A stretch of DNA of 64,000 nt from Yersinia bercovieri ATCC 43970 (GTDB lineage Bacteria > Pseudomonadota > Gammaproteobacteria > Enterobacterales > Enterobacteriaceae): positions 310,001 through 374,000 of the forward strand of contig NZ_CP054044.1 of the NCBI RefSeq assembly GCF_013282745.1, read 5' to 3'. Both the position numbers and the translations under genes were made by a program. Positions within the stretch are counted from its first letter, which is position 1, and every line of letters begins with the position of its first letter. The notes beneath the pieces are model-generated. The model had not been told where the DNA came from, ran no database searches, and saw only the letters and a list, made by a program, of their open reading frames with translations. Positions 1 to 11,381 of the stretch are shown here, piece after piece.

Positions 1-1283
1 ACCCCAGCTGCGGCAATCAATTGCTCGCCAAAATAGAGCAATGGAATACGTTCCCGCTGCCATGGCGGAATGCCTAACTCCTGCCATATCTTCTTGCCTT
101 GGCGCGAATGGTGCCGCCCGACAATTTTGACGTCGCCATGTAATCCAAAACCTATACTGATTTCGTCGCCGATAGCAGCAGCTCTTATCGCTTGCCCACC
201 ATGGGCAGTCAAGCTCAGTACACCTAGTTTGGCGGGCAGAACCAATGGTTCAGGTGGCAGCTCTTTATCCTCAACTGTTGCCCAAAAGATATGCGCGACA
301 CCTATCTCTTGCAGCGCCGGCACCAAATAGAGGTGTTGCCGGAAACGGCGAACCTGATAAGCACCGAGGGTTAATTGAGGCTCTGCATCCTGCCTGGCCA
401 TCGCGACCTCCAACCACAATCTCTGTAGCTGGCTCTGCGACGGCATTAAGGCTCCTCTCTCTGCTAACCAACGGCGCACTATTGCCGCTCGCTTAGCCTC
501 TGACGCCAGCAGCAGCCCCTCAATAGAGAGCGCGCCATGGTGATTTTTTAGTTGTTGCACACTCTCAGCCAACAACTCATCCAATAGCTGTTCTTGCTCA
601 GCACACAAACCCGCACTGCGTGCCGTGGCCTGTGCGAAATGCGGCCAACGATGATGAAGTAAAGGCAGAACTCTCAAGCGCAGGAAATTACGATCGAAGC
701 GATCGTCCTGATTGCTGTCATCTTCAATCCACTGTAATTGCTGGATTCGGGCATAGTTCTCCAGTGTTTCGCGGGAGAGTGTCAGTAAAGGCCGCAATAA
801 CTGACTGTGAGCAAAGGGCATTCTGGCAGCCATTGCAGATAAACCTGCCGGGCCACTACCCCGCTTAAGTGCGAGCAGGAAGGTCTCACATTGGTCATCC
901 AGATGTTGGGCTGTAAGTAACACTTCATCGGCGGCTAAATGTGAAGAGAATGCCTGATAGCGAGCACTCCTGGCTGCCGCCTCAATACCATTGTGACGGG
1001 GATCAATACTCACTCGAACCACTTCGAGTGGAATTTGCCATCGCTCACACTGTTGTTGGCAATGCTTTACCCAACCATCTGCCCGCGGATTTAAGCCGTG
1101 GTGAATATGAATGGCGCGTACTTTCAGTTCAGGAATGAGTTGGTCACGTATACAGACCAATAGATGCAGCAATACACTCGAATCCAAGCCACCACTGAAT
1201 CCCACCAGAAAATTGCGCTGCCCCCCCAATTGTGCGAACACGGGGTTAAGTAAAACATTTGGCGTAGCAGGGACTGGGTTCAT
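1..1283 (-). CDS. tilS: tRNA(Ile)-lysidine synthetase, 3' end cut by window edge
   Basis: Ligates lysine to C34 of the CAU-anticodon isoleucine tRNA, forming lysidine so that it reads AUA (family knowledge). Translating the minus strand from the ATG at 1281-1283 gives an open frame of about 427 codons that runs off the left edge. The N-terminal PP-loop ATP-binding motif SGGLDS lies at residues 30-35, and the substrate-binding and C-terminal domains follow. The E. coli enzyme is about 432 residues, so only the last few codons are missing. The start lies one base after the gloA2 stop codon, suggesting translational coupling. Confidence 0.93.
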   Translation of the reverse strand, partial: MNPVPATPNVLLNPVFAQLGGQRNFLVGFSGGLDSSVLLHLLVCIRDQLIPELKVRAIHIHHGLNPRADGWVKHCQQQCERWQIPLEVVRVSIDPRHNGIEAAARSARYQAFSSHLAADEVLLTAQHLDDQCETFLLALKRGSGPAGLSAMAARMPFAHSQLLRPLLTLSRETLENYARIQQLQWIEDDSNQDDRFDRNFLRLRVLPLLHHRWPHFAQATARSAGLCAEQEQLLDELLAESVQQLKNHHGALSIEGLLLASEAKRAAIVRRWLAERGALMPSQSQLQRLWLEVAMARQDAEPQLTLGAYQVRRFRQHLYLVPALQEIGVAHIFWATVEDKELPPEPLVLPAKLGVLSLTAHGGQAIRAAAIGDEISIGFGLHGDVKIVGRHHSRQGKKIWQELGIPPWQRERIPLLYFGEQLIAAAG

Positions 1284-1284
1284 G

Positions 1285-1683
1285 TTATTCCGGCATCAAT
1301 TCATAGAGCTCCAGTGGTAAACCATCTGGGTCATTAAAGAAAGTAAAACGTGATTGAGTATAAGGATCAATGCGAACTGCTTCGCAAATCACCCCGGCGG
1401 TGCCGAGTTCACTGACCGCCTGTTCAATGTCATCAACCTGAAAAGCCAGATGTCGCAAGCCACAAGCCTCCGGGCGACTCGGGCGCGGTGCCGGTGAAGG
1501 GAAGGAGAATAATTCAATGGTGTATTGCCCATTTAACGCCAGATCAGCTTTCCACGAATCGCGCTCTGCACGATAAACCTCACTGAGCAGATTGAAGCCC
1601 AGCAGCTCACAATAGAATTTTTTGCTGGCCTGATAATCTGAGCCAATGATCGCAATATGGTGAACCTGACGTATTATCAGCAT
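1285..1683 (-). CDS. gloA2: VOC (glyoxalase/dioxygenase) superfamily protein, YaeR-like
   Basis: This 132-residue protein matches E. coli YaeR/GloA2 in length and sequence. It is a single-domain member of the vicinal-oxygen-chelate fold. Candidate metal ligands are H8/H9 in the first strand, E57 (IELFSF), H78 (LRHLAF) and E125 (PLELYE). The physiological substrate is not established, and a glyoxalase-like role is only a family inference. A strong ribosome binding site (GGAGGA) lies five bases before the ATG. It is followed immediately by tilS, as in E. coli, but ldcC, which separates accA from this gene in E. coli, is absent here. Confidence 0.88.
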   Translation of the reverse strand: MLIIRQVHHIAIIGSDYQASKKFYCELLGFNLLSEVYRAERDSWKADLALNGQYTIELFSFPSPAPRPSRPEACGLRHLAFQVDDIEQAVSELGTAGVICEAVRIDPYTQSRFTFFNDPDGLPLELYELMPE

Positions 1684-1703
1684 GTATCCTCCGTTAAATT
1701 AAG

Positions 1704-1775
1704 TATCCATGCCCATCATGCTTCGGGTTACCTGTGCGTTGGCGACCCTCCTGCACTCAAGCTATTTAGGCTATA
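1704..1775. repeat. Degenerate ERIC-like half element
   Basis: The stretch from the CATGCCCATCATGCTTC-like start through TGTGCGTTGGC resembles, with many mismatches, one end of the enterobacterial ERIC palindrome as I remember it from Yersinia genomes. Only about one half is recognisable. It lies between accA and gloA2, where E. coli has ldcC. This is pattern recognition from memory without an alignment. Confidence 0.35.
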
Positions 1776-1814
1776 TATGGTTTAGCCAAACTTAGCTATT
1801 CGGCAAAAAATAGC

Positions 1815-1852
1815 TAAAAAAAAACCGATGCTTAAATTCTGCACCGGTTTTT
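1815..1852 (-). terminator. Rho-independent terminator after accA
   Basis: On the minus strand, nine bases (1841-1849) pair with 1823-1831, including one G-U pair, around a nine-base loop. A run of seven T residues follows. It lies just beyond the accA stop codon. The plus strand also carries a T run, so it could act in both directions. Confidence 0.75.
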
Positions 1853-1869
1853 CTCAATGAGCAATAAAC

Positions 1870-2829
1870 TCAGCAGTAGCCGTAGTTCATCAAACGCTGA
1901 TAACGACGATTCAACAGCTCTTCTTCATTCAGGACATCCAAATCACTGAGGTCCGCCAGCAATTGTGCTTTCAGTGAAGCAGCAATCGCTAAGTAATCAC
2001 GGTGTGCGCCACCTAACGGCTCAGCGATCACGGAGTCAATCATCTTCAACTCTTTGAGACGATGTGCGGTGATGCCCATAGCTTCTGCGGCTAATGGCGC
2101 TTTATCGGCGCTTTTCCACAGGATAGAAGCACAACCCTCTGGAGAGATAACGGAATAGGTGCTGTATTGCAGCATATTCACTTTATCGCCAACACCGATG
2201 GCGAGTGCACCACCAGAACCACCTTCACCAATAACGGTACAAACGATAGGTACATTCAATCGTGACATCTCACGCAGGTTACGTGCGATGGCTTCAGATT
2301 GACCTCGCTCTTCTGCGCCAACCCCCGGATAGGCTCCGGGTGTATCGATGAAAGTAATGATTGGCAACTTAAATCGCTCAGCCATCTCCATCAGACGCAG
2401 TGCCTTACGATAACCTTCCGGTGCAGGCATACCAAAGTTGCGGCGAATCTTCTCTTTGGTTTCGCGACCTTTTTGATGACCAATGATCATCACTGGGCGA
2501 CCATCCAAACGAGCAATGCCACCGACGATAGCTTTATCGTCAGCATAGGCACGATCGCCAGCCAGCTCTTCAAAATCGGTAAAGATATTAGCGATATAAT
2601 CCAGGGTATAGGGACGACGAGGATGGCGTGCCAGTTGGGCAATCTGCCATGCGCCGAGGTCCGAGAAAATCTTCCGCGTCAGCTCGAGACTTTTCTCACG
2701 CAGACGCTGGACCTCTTCATCCAGATTAATATCTAATTTTTCGTCTTGACGGCTGACTGCAGTCAGCGAGTCAATTTTCGCTTCCAGCTCTGCAATCGGC
2801 TGTTCAAAATCAAGAAAATTCAGACTCAT
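1870..2829 (-). CDS. accA: Acetyl-CoA carboxylase carboxyltransferase subunit alpha
   Basis: Alpha subunit of the carboxyltransferase that moves the carboxyl group from biotin (on AccB) to acetyl-CoA, making malonyl-CoA, the first committed step of fatty-acid synthesis. Works with AccD in an alpha2-beta2 complex in the cytoplasm. The 319-residue length and whole sequence match the E. coli protein, including the crotonase-fold segments around [13 protein letters not shown] and [15 protein letters not shown]. The start codon lies 12 bases after the dnaE stop, so the two genes are probably co-transcribed. A hairpin terminator follows. Confidence 0.97.
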   Translation of the reverse strand: MSLNFLDFEQPIAELEAKIDSLTAVSRQDEKLDINLDEEVQRLREKSLELTRKIFSDLGAWQIAQLARHPRRPYTLDYIANIFTDFEELAGDRAYADDKAIVGGIARLDGRPVMIIGHQKGRETKEKIRRNFGMPAPEGYRKALRLMEMAERFKLPIITFIDTPGAYPGVGAEERGQSEAIARNLREMSRLNVPIVCTVIGEGGSGGALAIGVGDKVNMLQYSTYSVISPEGCASILWKSADKAPLAAEAMGITAHRLKELKMIDSVIAEPLGGAHRDYLAIAASLKAQLLADLSDLDVLNEEELLNRRYQRLMNYGYC

Positions 2830-2841
2830 AGCATTCCTATT

Positions 2842-5800
2842 TTAGTCAAATTCCAGTTCCACCTGCTCATTACCTACCAGCGTCCGCAAATCTATCAATA
2901 AGCGATCGGTGGGCGTCACGCGCCATGTGGCTCCAAACCGCAGCCGGGCGCGAGCATCTTCCCGTTGGTAATAAAGATGCACTGGGATCGTCCCCGCTCG
3001 ATGGGGTTCCAACGATTGACGGAGACGGTTCAAAAGCTGGTCATCAATTTGCCTGTCGGTCAGCGATATAGCAAGCCCACGGGCATATTTTTCACGAGCT
3101 TCACTGATGTCCATTAACTCACGGGCGGTCATTTTAAGTCCACCACTAAAGTCATCAAAGCTGACCTGTCCGGTGGCTATCAGGATACGGTCTTTTTCCA
3201 ATAAATGCTGATATTTTTCCAACGCATCGGTGAATAGCATCACCTCCAGACGCCCGGAGCGGTCATCCAAAGTACAAATACCAATGCGATTCCCGCGTTT
3301 TGTTACCATAACCCTTGCCGCGATAACCAGCCCCACTGCAGTGGTCATTTTGCCCCGATCCGTCGGATGCATATCTTTCAAACGCTGCCCGCCGGCATAA
3401 CGCTCTATCTCCTTGAGATATTGGGTGATCGGGTGACCGGTCAGGTACAGCCCCAGCGTTTCCCGCTCACCGTCTAAGACAATTTGCTCCTGCCACGGCG
3501 GCACATTAGCATAAGATTGCTCAACCTGCTCAGGCGCATCAGCCAATACACCAAACATATCTGCCTGACCAATAGCTTCGGCCTTGGCATGCTGGTCAGC
3601 AGCTTTTAATGCTTCGCCCAACGAACTCATCAATGCGGCACGGTGCGGCCCCAGACGGTCAAAGGCACCGGACATAATCAATTTTTCTAAGATGCGGCGA
3701 TTGAGTTTTTTGGTATCGACTCTGGCACACAAATCAAATAACTCTTTGAAGTGTCCGCCCTCTTTACGGGCTTCCAGCATGGCCTCAATCGGCCCTTCGC
3801 CCACACCCTTGATGGCCCCGATGCCATAAACGATCTCGCCTTCATCATTAACATGGAAATGATACAGGCCGCTGTTGATGTCAGGAGGCAGAATTTTCAG
3901 CCCCATACGCCAGCATTCGTCGACCAAACCAACCACTTTATCGGTGTTATCCATATCAGCGGTCATGACTGCCGCCATAAATTCAGCCGGATAATGCGCC
4001 TTCAACCAAAGCGTTTGGTAGGAGACCAATGCATATGCTGCGGAGTGAGATTTGTTGAAACCATAACCGGCAAATTTCTCTACCAGGTCAAAAATCTTAA
4101 TCGCTAGTTCACCATCAATGCCCTGATTTTTTGCACCATCTTCAAATACAGAGCGCTGTTTAGCCATCTCTGCCGGGTTTTTCTTACCCATCGCACGGCG
4201 CAACATATCTGCGCCGCCGAGTGAATAACCAGACAGAACCTGGGCTATCTGCATAACCTGTTCTTGATACAAAATGATGCCATAAGTCGGTTCAAGCACC
4301 GGTTTCAAGGACTCATGTTGCCACTCAATATCCGGATAAGATATCGCTTCACGGCCATGTTTGCGGTCGATAAAGTTATCTACCATCCCTGATTGCAGCG
4401 GACCGGGGCGGAATAACGCCACCAGTGCTATCATATCTTCGAAGCAGTCAGGCTTCAGGCGCTTAATAAGATCCTTCATCCCTCTGGATTCAAGCTGGAA
4501 TACCGCTGTCGTTTCCGAACGTTGCAGCATATCGAAGCTTTTTTTATCTTCCAGCGGAATAGAGGCGATATCTATTGGCTCTAACCCGGTTTTGGCGCGC
4601 CGGGCGTTAATCATCTCCAGCGCCCAGTTAATGATAGTGAGTGTTCGCAAACCGAGGAAGTCAAACTTCACCAGCCCGGCATATTCCACATCATTTTTAT
4701 CGAACTGGGTAACGGGGTTGTTGCCTTCTGCATCGCAATATAGCGGTGCAAAATCAGTAATTTTAGTCGGCGCGATCACCACACCACCGGCATGTTTACC
4801 GGCGTTACGCGTTACCCCTTCCAGCTTGCGCGCCATATCAATCAGCGCTCTAACCTCCTCATCTGCCTCATAAATTTCAGGCAATTGGGGTTCAGCTGCG
4901 AAGGCTTTTTCCAGGGTCATACCTGGGTCTGGTGGAACTAATTTGGAGATTCGATCGACAAAACCATAGGGGTGGCCCAGTACGCGACCAACATCGCGAA
5001 TGACGGCTTTAGCCGCCATGGTACCAAACGTAATAATCTGGGAAACCGCATCACGACCATACATATCCGCCACGTGCTCAATCACCAGATCGCGTTTCTC
5101 CATACAGAAGTCAACGTCGAAGTCGGGCATTGAGACACGTTCTGGGTTGAGAAAACGTTCGAACAGCAGGTCAAATGCCAATGGATCAAGGTCGGTAATT
5201 TTTAGCGCATACGCCACCAAAGAGCCCGCACCCGAGCCTCGCCCCGGCCCTACTGGTACACCATTATCTTTCGACCACTGGATAAATTCCATTACGATCA
5301 AGAAGTAACCAGGGAAGCCCATCTGGTTAATCACTTTCAGCTCAATTTCCAGGCGCTCGTCGTACTCTGGTCGTTTCTGCGCCCGCACTTCAGGGTCAGG
5401 GAAGAGTAGCTCAAGCCGCTCTTCTAAACCTTGTTTCGACTTCTCGACTAGAAAATCTTCTGTACTCATCTTCCCGGTCGGGAATTGCGGTAAGAAATAC
5501 TCCCCGAGACGGATGGTCACATTGCAACGTTTGGCGATTTCAACACTGTTGATCAGTGCCTCAGGGATATCCGCGAACAGTTCACACATCTGCTCTTCAT
5601 CGCGCATAAACTGCTGAGGGCTATAATTTTTGGGCCGCTTAGGATCAACCAGTGTAAAACCGTCATGGATGGCGACGCGGATCTCATGGGCATCAAAATC
5701 GGATTCATCGATAAAACGCACATCATTGGTTGCCACTACCGGCAAGCCACGCTCAGTAGCTAATGCTACAGCGGCATGCAGATAATTCTCTTCATCCGGC

Positions 5801-6324
5801 CGACCGGTACGAATTAATTCCAGATAGTAGCTGCCAGGAAAATGCTCCTGATAAAACTCAAGACACTGATCAACCTGAATCTGATTACCACGCAAAATAA
5901 ATTTGCCGACATCCCCCATCCGGCCACCAGATAGCAGGATCAGCCCCTCTTTATGCCGGATCAACCAATCACGATCAATGATAGGCCCAGCAGCGCCATA
6001 ACCACGTTGATAGGCTTCGGAGATCAGTAAAGTCAGGTTTTGATAACCTTCGTTATTGCGTGCCAGCACAGTGAGATGGGCTAATTCATCACCCAGAATT
6101 TCGCTTTGCACGTAGAAGTCGGCGCCAATGATGGGCTTAATCCCAGCACCATGAGCGCTACCGTAGAATTTCACCAAGCCGCAAAGGTTAGTGAAGTCGG
6201 TAATGGCCAGAGCGGGCATACCTAGCGCAGCAGCTCTTTTCACCAATGGCCCAATCTTGGCTAATCCATCGATCATGGAGTAGTCGCTGTGAACACGCAG
6301 GTGGACAAAACGAGGTTCGGCCAT
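2842..6324 (-). CDS. dnaE: DNA polymerase III alpha subunit
   Basis: Catalytic subunit of the replicative DNA polymerase III holoenzyme. I chose the ATG at 6322-6324 ([10 protein letters not shown]), which gives 1160 residues, the same as E. coli. An 11-residue in-frame extension to 6357 is possible but unlike the family. Visible parts are the N-terminal PHP domain ([13 protein letters not shown]), the palm with PDFDVDFC and the C-terminal OB-fold and tau-binding region. It lies in the lpxB-rnhB-dnaE-accA run, all on one strand. Confidence 0.97.
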   Translation of the reverse strand: MAEPRFVHLRVHSDYSMIDGLAKIGPLVKRAAALGMPALAITDFTNLCGLVKFYGSAHGAGIKPIIGADFYVQSEILGDELAHLTVLARNNEGYQNLTLLISEAYQRGYGAAGPIIDRDWLIRHKEGLILLSGGRMGDVGKFILRGNQIQVDQCLEFYQEHFPGSYYLELIRTGRPDEENYLHAAVALATERGLPVVATNDVRFIDESDFDAHEIRVAIHDGFTLVDPKRPKNYSPQQFMRDEEQMCELFADIPEALINSVEIAKRCNVTIRLGEYFLPQFPTGKMSTEDFLVEKSKQGLEERLELLFPDPEVRAQKRPEYDERLEIELKVINQMGFPGYFLIVMEFIQWSKDNGVPVGPGRGSGAGSLVAYALKITDLDPLAFDLLFERFLNPERVSMPDFDVDFCMEKRDLVIEHVADMYGRDAVSQIITFGTMAAKAVIRDVGRVLGHPYGFVDRISKLVPPDPGMTLEKAFAAEPQLPEIYEADEEVRALIDMARKLEGVTRNAGKHAGGVVIAPTKITDFAPLYCDAEGNNPVTQFDKNDVEYAGLVKFDFLGLRTLTIINWALEMINARRAKTGLEPIDIASIPLEDKKSFDMLQRSETTAVFQLESRGMKDLIKRLKPDCFEDMIALVALFRPGPLQSGMVDNFIDRKHGREAISYPDIEWQHESLKPVLEPTYGIILYQEQVMQIAQVLSGYSLGGADMLRRAMGKKNPAEMAKQRSVFEDGAKNQGIDGELAIKIFDLVEKFAGYGFNKSHSAAYALVSYQTLWLKAHYPAEFMAAVMTADMDNTDKVVGLVDECWRMGLKILPPDINSGLYHFHVNDEGEIVYGIGAIKGVGEGPIEAMLEARKEGGHFKELFDLCARVDTKKLNRRILEKLIMSGAFDRLGPHRAALMSSLGEALKAADQHAKAEAIGQADMFGVLADAPEQVEQSYANVPPWQEQIVLDGERETLGLYLTGHPITQYLKEIERYAGGQRLKDMHPTDRGKMTTAVGLVIAARVMVTKRGNRIGICTLDDRSGRLEVMLFTDALEKYQHLLEKDRILIATGQVSFDDFSGGLKMTARELMDISEAREKYARGLAISLTDRQIDDQLLNRLRQSLEPHRAGTIPVHLYYQREDARARLRFGATWRVTPTDRLLIDLRTLVGNEQVELEFD

Positions 6325-6417
6325 ATCCAGATACCAGAAATTAGTGGATTGAATCATGCCCTCAGCGATTCACTGCTGAGGAATCATATCGATACGTTAT
6401 GGATGTTGCTTGGTGGC

Positions 6418-7014
6418 TTACACCAGACCCAGCACACGTTTAACCGGACCGAAACTACGTCGGTGATGCTCTGTCGCACCGAAGGCGGACAATTTTTCCA
6501 AATGGACAGCGGTTGGATAGCCTTTATGTTGCGCAAAACCATATTCAGGGAAATGGCGATCCAACTCAGTCATTTCACGATCTCGCGTCACTTTAGCCAG
6601 GATCGAGGCAGCGCTGATCTCTGCCACTCGGCTATCGCCTTTTACCACGGCTAATGACGGCATAGCCAGTTTCGGGCAGCGGTTACCGTCAATCAAAACA
6701 TAATCAGGGGTGATATGCAGCCCTGCAACCGCCCTCTGCATAGCCAGCATCGTCGCGTGCAATATATTCAGGCGATCTATCTCTTCTGGCTCTGCGCGAC
6801 CAAGGCTCCACGATAATGCCTTGTCGGTAATTTCATCATAAAGTGATAAGCGGCGCTTTTCACTCAACTTTTTCGAATCAGCAAGGCCTACGATTGGCCG
6901 CTTAGGATCGAGGATCACGGCAGCAGTGACAACCGCGCCGACTAAAGGGCCACGGCCAACTTCATCCACACCGGCAATCAGATTTGCCTGCGGATATATA
7001 AAAATATCAGTCAT
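6418..7014 (-). CDS. rnhB: Ribonuclease HII
   Basis: Removes RNA from RNA-DNA hybrids, including single ribonucleotides misincorporated in DNA. It has 198 residues, as in the family. The catalytic acidic residues are visible as D17 and E18 (GVDEVGRG), D109 (VLIDGNR) and D127 (VKGDSR). The start overlaps the end of lpxB by four bases (ATGA type), indicating translational coupling. dnaE begins 93 bases downstream on the same strand. Confidence 0.96.
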   Translation of the reverse strand: MTDIFIYPQANLIAGVDEVGRGPLVGAVVTAAVILDPKRPIVGLADSKKLSEKRRLSLYDEITDKALSWSLGRAEPEEIDRLNILHATMLAMQRAVAGLHITPDYVLIDGNRCPKLAMPSLAVVKGDSRVAEISAASILAKVTRDREMTELDRHFPEYGFAQHKGYPTAVHLEKLSAFGATEHHRRSFGPVKRVLGLV

Positions 7015-8195
7015 CGTCCTGCCAACTCCAAAACCGCTTGCGCAGCTTGCTCATCTGCGCCACAGCGAATGCTCTGATGTAAGATCAGAAAACGCGCTTT
7101 TAATATCTCAACCGCTTCACCACCTTGCAACAAAGGCAGCAGTGCATCGGCTAATTTTTGCGGCTGACACTCTTGTTGTAGCAGTTCAGTCACCAACTCT
7201 TCGCCCGCTAACAGATTCGGTAACGAAACATAGGGCGTTTTGACCAGACGCTCTGCCAACCAGAAGGTGAAAGGTTTCATCCGGTAACCGACCACCATTG
7301 GGCATTTAGCTAACATGCACTCCAACGCCGCAGTACCGGATGCCAGCAGTGTTGCGTCACTGGCGATCATCGCCGCACGGGCATTACCATCGAGTAAATG
7401 CACGGATAAATCAGGGGCAATCTCGGCCTTAATTCGCTCAAACTGCTCGCGTCGTTTGCTGTTAACGAGGGGAACCAGCACTTCCAGTTCAGGCAGTTGC
7501 TCCCTCAGGAGCACTGCTGTACGCAGAAAATCGCCACTGAGCATTTCAACTTCAGAGTGACGACTCCCTGGTAATAAGGCTAAGCAAGGCACATTCGGCG
7601 CAATAGCCAGCTCTGCTCTTGCGGCTTGTTTATCAGGGGTTAACGGCATGGCATCGGCCATGGTATGACCGATAAAGCGGCAAGGAACATTAAAACGATC
7701 GTAAAACGCTTTTTCAAAAGGGAGAAAAGCAAGCACCATATCAGTCGCTTTGCCTATTTTGAAAACACGTTTTTGTCGCCAGGCCCACACTGACGGGCTG
7801 ACATAATGAATGGTTCGGATACCTCGCTGTTTCAAGCGCCCTTCAAGGGTGATATTGAAATCAGGTGCATCGATACCGACAAAAACATCCGGGGATAGCT
7901 CACTAAAACGCTGGGTCAGATCTTTTCGGATTTTCAGCAGGCGTGGCAGTCGCTCTAGTACTTCAACAACCCCCATCACTGCCAACTCTTCCATCTCAAA
8001 CCAGGCTTCACATCCTTCAGCTTGCATCAGAGGCCCTGCGACACCGACAAAGCGCGCATCAGGCACCTGAGCTTTCAGTGCACGAATTAACCCTGCACCC
8101 AGAATGTCGCCAGACGTCTCTCCGGCGACTAAACCTATCGTTAAAGGACGCCCGCCACTTAATGGACGATCAACAGATAATGGGCTATTTTGCAT
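7011..8195 (-). CDS. lpxB: Lipid-A-disaccharide synthase
   Basis: Condenses UDP-2,3-diacylglucosamine with lipid X to make the tetra-acyl disaccharide 1-phosphate of lipid A at the inner face of the cytoplasmic membrane. The 394 residues contain the family segments [16 protein letters not shown] near the start, [14 protein letters not shown] and the C-terminal [10 protein letters not shown] donor-binding region. It is about a dozen residues longer at the N-terminus than E. coli LpxB (MNS-type leader before RPLTI), so a slightly later start is possible. Only three bases separate it from lpxA. Confidence 0.96.
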   Translation of the reverse strand: MQNSPLSVDRPLSGGRPLTIGLVAGETSGDILGAGLIRALKAQVPDARFVGVAGPLMQAEGCEAWFEMEELAVMGVVEVLERLPRLLKIRKDLTQRFSELSPDVFVGIDAPDFNITLEGRLKQRGIRTIHYVSPSVWAWRQKRVFKIGKATDMVLAFLPFEKAFYDRFNVPCRFIGHTMADAMPLTPDKQAARAELAIAPNVPCLALLPGSRHSEVEMLSGDFLRTAVLLREQLPELEVLVPLVNSKRREQFERIKAEIAPDLSVHLLDGNARAAMIASDATLLASGTAALECMLAKCPMVVGYRMKPFTFWLAERLVKTPYVSLPNLLAGEELVTELLQQECQPQKLADALLPLLQGGEAVEILKARFLILHQSIRCGADEQAAQAVLELAGR

Positions 8196-8198
8196 AAA

Positions 8199-8987
8199 TC
8201 AGCGAATAATGCCGCGAGTGGAGCGAGCAAAGAAGTCACTGAATGCCTTAACCGCCGGATATTGTTCCGCCAATTCGGCAATTTCGGGCTTCACTTCATC
8301 CAATGTCCGGCCACTGCGATACAGCAACTTATACGCATTGCGGATAGCGTGAAGTGATTCTTTGTCGAAGCCACGGCGTTTCAACCCTTCGATATTAATA
8401 CCGAACGGTGTCGCATGGTTACCCTGAGCAATGACAAACGGAGGCACGTCCTGAGCAACACCAGAACAACCACCCACCATAACATGCGCACCGATCACGC
8501 AGAATTGATGAACAGCTGTCATACCACCAATAATGGCATAATCGTCAATTTCCACATGACCACCCAACGTTGCATTATTCGCAAGAATACAACGATCACC
8601 AATGATACAGTCATGGGCAATATGGGCATTGATCATCAGTAAATTATCGTTGCCTACTTTTGTCAATTCACCACCTTGCACTGTGCCACGGTGGATAGAA
8701 ACGCTTTCGCGGATACGGTTACGTGAACCGATCTCGACTCGAGTTGGCTCGCCTGCATATTTCAGATCCTGATTTGCTTCACCAATAGAAGCGAATTGAT
8801 AAATCTGATTATCGCAGCCGATTTTTGTTATTCCATTAACGACGACATGGGACTTCAGTTCCGTGCCAGCGCCGATTTCCACCTGGGATCCGACAAAGCA
8901 GAAGGGGCCAATATGAACGCCAGCGCCAATAACTGCGCCTTCTTCAACAATAGAACTTGGATGGATAACGGCCGTTTTGTCAATCAC
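8199..8987 (-). CDS. lpxA: UDP-N-acetylglucosamine acyltransferase
   Basis: First step of lipid A synthesis: transfers R-3-hydroxymyristate from acyl carrier protein to the 3-OH of UDP-GlcNAc. The 262-residue protein shows left-handed beta-helix hexapeptide repeats through the N-terminal two thirds. The catalytic H125 lies in NAHIAHDC, with H122 next to it. The C-terminal helical domain is present. It is three bases downstream of fabZ, within the skp-lpxD-fabZ-lpxA-lpxB run. Confidence 0.97.
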   Translation of the reverse strand: MIDKTAVIHPSSIVEEGAVIGAGVHIGPFCFVGSQVEIGAGTELKSHVVVNGITKIGCDNQIYQFASIGEANQDLKYAGEPTRVEIGSRNRIRESVSIHRGTVQGGELTKVGNDNLLMINAHIAHDCIIGDRCILANNATLGGHVEIDDYAIIGGMTAVHQFCVIGAHVMVGGCSGVAQDVPPFVIAQGNHATPFGINIEGLKRRGFDKESLHAIRNAYKLLYRSGRTLDEVKPEIAELAEQYPAVKAFSDFFARSTRGIIR

Positions 8988-8990
8988 GTA

Positions 8991-9482
8991 TCAGGACTCC
9001 TTTGCAACTACAGGTTCTGCTGGCGGTGTCGCGGGTTTGCTACGAGCACACATCATAGTGGCCGTACAAACAATTTCACCATCTACTTTCGCAACACCAG
9101 TAAAACGAGTCAGACCACGGCGCTCTTTAACAAACTCAACTTCCATGATCATTTGATCGCCAGGGACTACCGGACGTTTGAAGCGAGCTTCATCGATACC
9201 AGCAAAATAATAAAGCTCACCCGGTTCAAGTTTACCACGGCTCTTAAAGGCCAAAATCCCGGTAGCTTGAGCCATCGCTTCTAAAATCAGCACACCCGGG
9301 AAGATTGGCTTGCCCGGAAAGTGGCCTTGGAAAAATGGCTCGTTGAAAGAGACGTTCTTCACTGCACGCAGAAATTTTCCTTCCTCAAAATCAAGGACGC
9401 GATCTACCAGCAAGAACGGAAAACGGTGCGGGAGTAGATCCAAAATCTCTTCAATATGCAGAGTATGAGTGTCAGTAGTCAA
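8991..9482 (-). CDS. fabZ: 3-hydroxyacyl-[ACP] dehydratase FabZ
   Basis: Dehydrates 3-hydroxyacyl-ACP in fatty-acid elongation, competing with LpxA/LpxD for hydroxymyristoyl-ACP. The start is a TTG at 9480-9482 preceded by AGGAAGAG. This gives 163 residues beginning with the sequence that aligns to the E. coli N-terminus; an upstream ATG at 9551 would add 23 unrelated residues. The hot-dog fold active site is visible: H54 in FFQGHFPG and E68 in LILEAMAQ. Relative to E. coli the C-terminus has an added Pro/Ala-rich tail ([14 protein letters not shown]). Confidence 0.95.
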   Translation of the reverse strand: MTTDTHTLHIEEILDLLPHRFPFLLVDRVLDFEEGKFLRAVKNVSFNEPFFQGHFPGKPIFPGVLILEAMAQATGILAFKSRGKLEPGELYYFAGIDEARFKRPVVPGDQMIMEVEFVKERRGLTRFTGVAKVDGEIVCTATMMCARSKPATPPAEPVVAKES

Positions 9483-9578
9483 AATACTCTTCCTGTCTAA
9501 AAAACTGATGCTATCAACAACACGGCCTGCACTGCCCCAAAAGGGAGGCATTAGGCAGGCCGCAAATTAGGAACTCTG

Positions 9579-9638
9579 TATACCCTTCGAACTGAAACTG
9601 CGGTGATACTAGCTGCAACACCAATTTCTTTGGGTATC
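9579..9638. repeat. Short remnant with ERIC-like ends
   Basis: A 60-bp segment bounded by inverted ATACCC (9580-9585) and GGGTAT (9632-9637), with ERIC-like flanks such as CCAATTTCTTTGGGTAT. It could be an internally deleted ERIC-type element. It lies in the 217-bp gap between lpxD and fabZ, in which I see nothing else certain. Confidence 0.35.
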
Positions 9639-9699
9639 TACTTTTGGCATCAATTGCCAATAAGTTTAATTATTCGCTCAGAGTGTCGGGCTTGAGTGA

Positions 9700-10722
9700 T
9701 TATTCTTTATCGATTTTACGCTCAATAGCTTTTAATCGCTTATTAATCCCATCAATATTCATCACTAAAGCAGCTGTCTTGCGCCAAACTTTATTCGGTT
9801 GTAGCGGAATACCGGAGGAGTATAACCCAGGTTCAGTGATTGGGCGCATCACCATTCCCATTCCAGTAATTGTGACTTTGTCACAAATCTCCATATGACC
9901 ATTGATCACGCTGGCACCACCTATCATACAGTAGCGGCCAACTTTCAGACTACCCGCCATGATAACACCACCCGCAACTGCGGTATTGTCGCCAATCACA
10001 ACGTTATGTGCAATCTGACATTGATTATCAATGATGACACCATTACCAATAATCGTATTATCCAGTGCACCACGGTCAATCGTTGTACAAGCACCAATCT
10101 CAACGCGGTCGCCAATATGTACAGAACCGAGCTGTGGTATTTTTATCCAATTGCCACGATCATTTGCATAGCCAAAACCATCTGCACCAATGACCGTACC
10201 GGATTGAATCAGACAGTTTTGTCCAATCACAACTTCATGATAAACGGAGACATTGGCCCACAAACGGCTACCAGCACCTATGTGAGTATTCTTACCAATA
10301 AAGCAGCCAGCACCGATAACCACGTTATCACCCAGCACAACACCAGACTCTATCACCGCATTAGCACCGACAGAGACATTATCTCCCAGAGTTGCCTGCA
10401 CGGAGATCACCGCGCTTGGTGCAATATCTTGCGCCGGTTGAGGTGTGGTATCCATTATCTGCGCCATACGTGCATAGGTTAAATAAGGATTTTTAACCAC
10501 CAAAGCCGCAGATTTACAAAAAGGTAAGTCAGCTTCTGTCAGCACCACAGCACCGGCATGGCAAGTGGCGAGTTGTTCCTGATAACGGCTGTTTGACAAG
10601 AATGTGATTTGCGAAGGCTCGGCAGAATGCATAGAAGCGATGCCGGTGATGACAAGATCGCCATCACCGTGCACCTGTGCATCCAACTGCTGGGCTAAAT
10701 CAGCCAGTCGAATTGAAGGCAT
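9700..10722 (-). CDS. lpxD: UDP-3-O-(3-hydroxymyristoyl)glucosamine N-acyltransferase
   Basis: Third step of lipid A synthesis: adds the second hydroxymyristoyl chain, on nitrogen, from acyl carrier protein. The 340 residues comprise an N-terminal uridine-binding domain, a long left-handed beta helix of hexapeptide repeats and a C-terminal helix. The catalytic histidine is H239 in [10 protein letters not shown], the same number as in E. coli. The start is three bases after the skp stop codon, so both probably share one transcript. Confidence 0.97.
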   Translation of the reverse strand: MPSIRLADLAQQLDAQVHGDGDLVITGIASMHSAEPSQITFLSNSRYQEQLATCHAGAVVLTEADLPFCKSAALVVKNPYLTYARMAQIMDTTPQPAQDIAPSAVISVQATLGDNVSVGANAVIESGVVLGDNVVIGAGCFIGKNTHIGAGSRLWANVSVYHEVVIGQNCLIQSGTVIGADGFGYANDRGNWIKIPQLGSVHIGDRVEIGACTTIDRGALDNTIIGNGVIIDNQCQIAHNVVIGDNTAVAGGVIMAGSLKVGRYCMIGGASVINGHMEICDKVTITGMGMVMRPITEPGLYSSGIPLQPNKVWRKTAALVMNIDGINKRLKAIERKIDKE

Positions 10723-10725
10723 GTT

Positions 10726-11223
10726 TTATTTAACCTGTTTCAGCACGTCAGCAGTAATGTCTTTAGCAGGATCTGCGTATGCAACAGCATTCGCATCAAT
10801 CACCACATCATAACCGCCTTTGCTAGCAACAGATTTCACAGCGTCCTGAATACGACTCAGAATTTTGTTACGTTCTTCCATCTGACGGCGGCGATTGTCT
10901 TGCTCAAAAGCCTGGGCTTTAGTTGAGAAAGTTTCACGCTGTTTCATTACGTCATTTTCCAGCTTAGTACGATCACTGGCCTTCATGGTAGAACCGTCAC
11001 GTTGCAGTTTCTGCATTTTAGTCTGCAGATCTTTCTCCATCCCTTGCAATTCGGTTGCACGGCCTTTGAATTCATTCTCCAGCTGCTTAGCTACGGTTTC
11101 ACGCGCAGGTAATTGTTGGAAAATGCTGGAAACATTAACAATAGCAATCTTGTCAGCGGCTTGAACGCTGGCAGAAGCTGCCAATGCTAAACCAAGACTT
11201 GCGGCACACAACCACTTTTTCAC
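10726..11223 (-). CDS. skp: Periplasmic chaperone Skp (OmpH)
   Basis: Trimeric periplasmic chaperone that holds unfolded outer-membrane proteins on their way to the BAM complex. I chose the GTG at 11221-11223, preceded by AAGGAG at good spacing. It gives a 165-residue precursor starting [11 protein letters not shown] with a signal peptide cleaved after about residue 22 (VQA|ADKIA). A longer reading to 11274 would hide the signal peptide. The middle is a charged, helical coiled-coil region typical of the tentacles. It sits between bamA and lpxD. Confidence 0.95.
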   Translation of the reverse strand: MKKWLCAASLGLALAASASVQAADKIAIVNVSSIFQQLPARETVAKQLENEFKGRATELQGMEKDLQTKMQKLQRDGSTMKASDRTKLENDVMKQRETFSTKAQAFEQDNRRRQMEERNKILSRIQDAVKSVASKGGYDVVIDANAVAYADPAKDITADVLKQVK

Positions 11224-11381
11224 TATAAACTCCTTACCATTACCCGTTTGTGTCAGAGACACCTTGAAGTGCACTTAATGCTGAATAATGCCTAAGATAG
11301 CGCCGACCTAGGCCAACGCTACTTTAGGTTTTTCCAACTACCAGTGCTGTCTTGAAAATTCAGTACTGCTTTGCCAATCAA

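Noticed and set aside
6325..6357. Eleven-codon N-terminal extension of dnaE
   Set aside because: The internal ATG at 6324 gives the exact family N-terminus and length.
9483..9551. ATG-initiated extension of fabZ
   Set aside because: The TTG at 9482 has a good ribosome binding site and starts at the conserved N-terminus; the extension is unrelated to the family.
9895..10482. Plus-strand open frame of 195 codons, rich in Thr, Asn and Ile
   Set aside because: It is antisense to the hexapeptide repeats of lpxD, which are real; the periodic composition is a mirror of that repeat.
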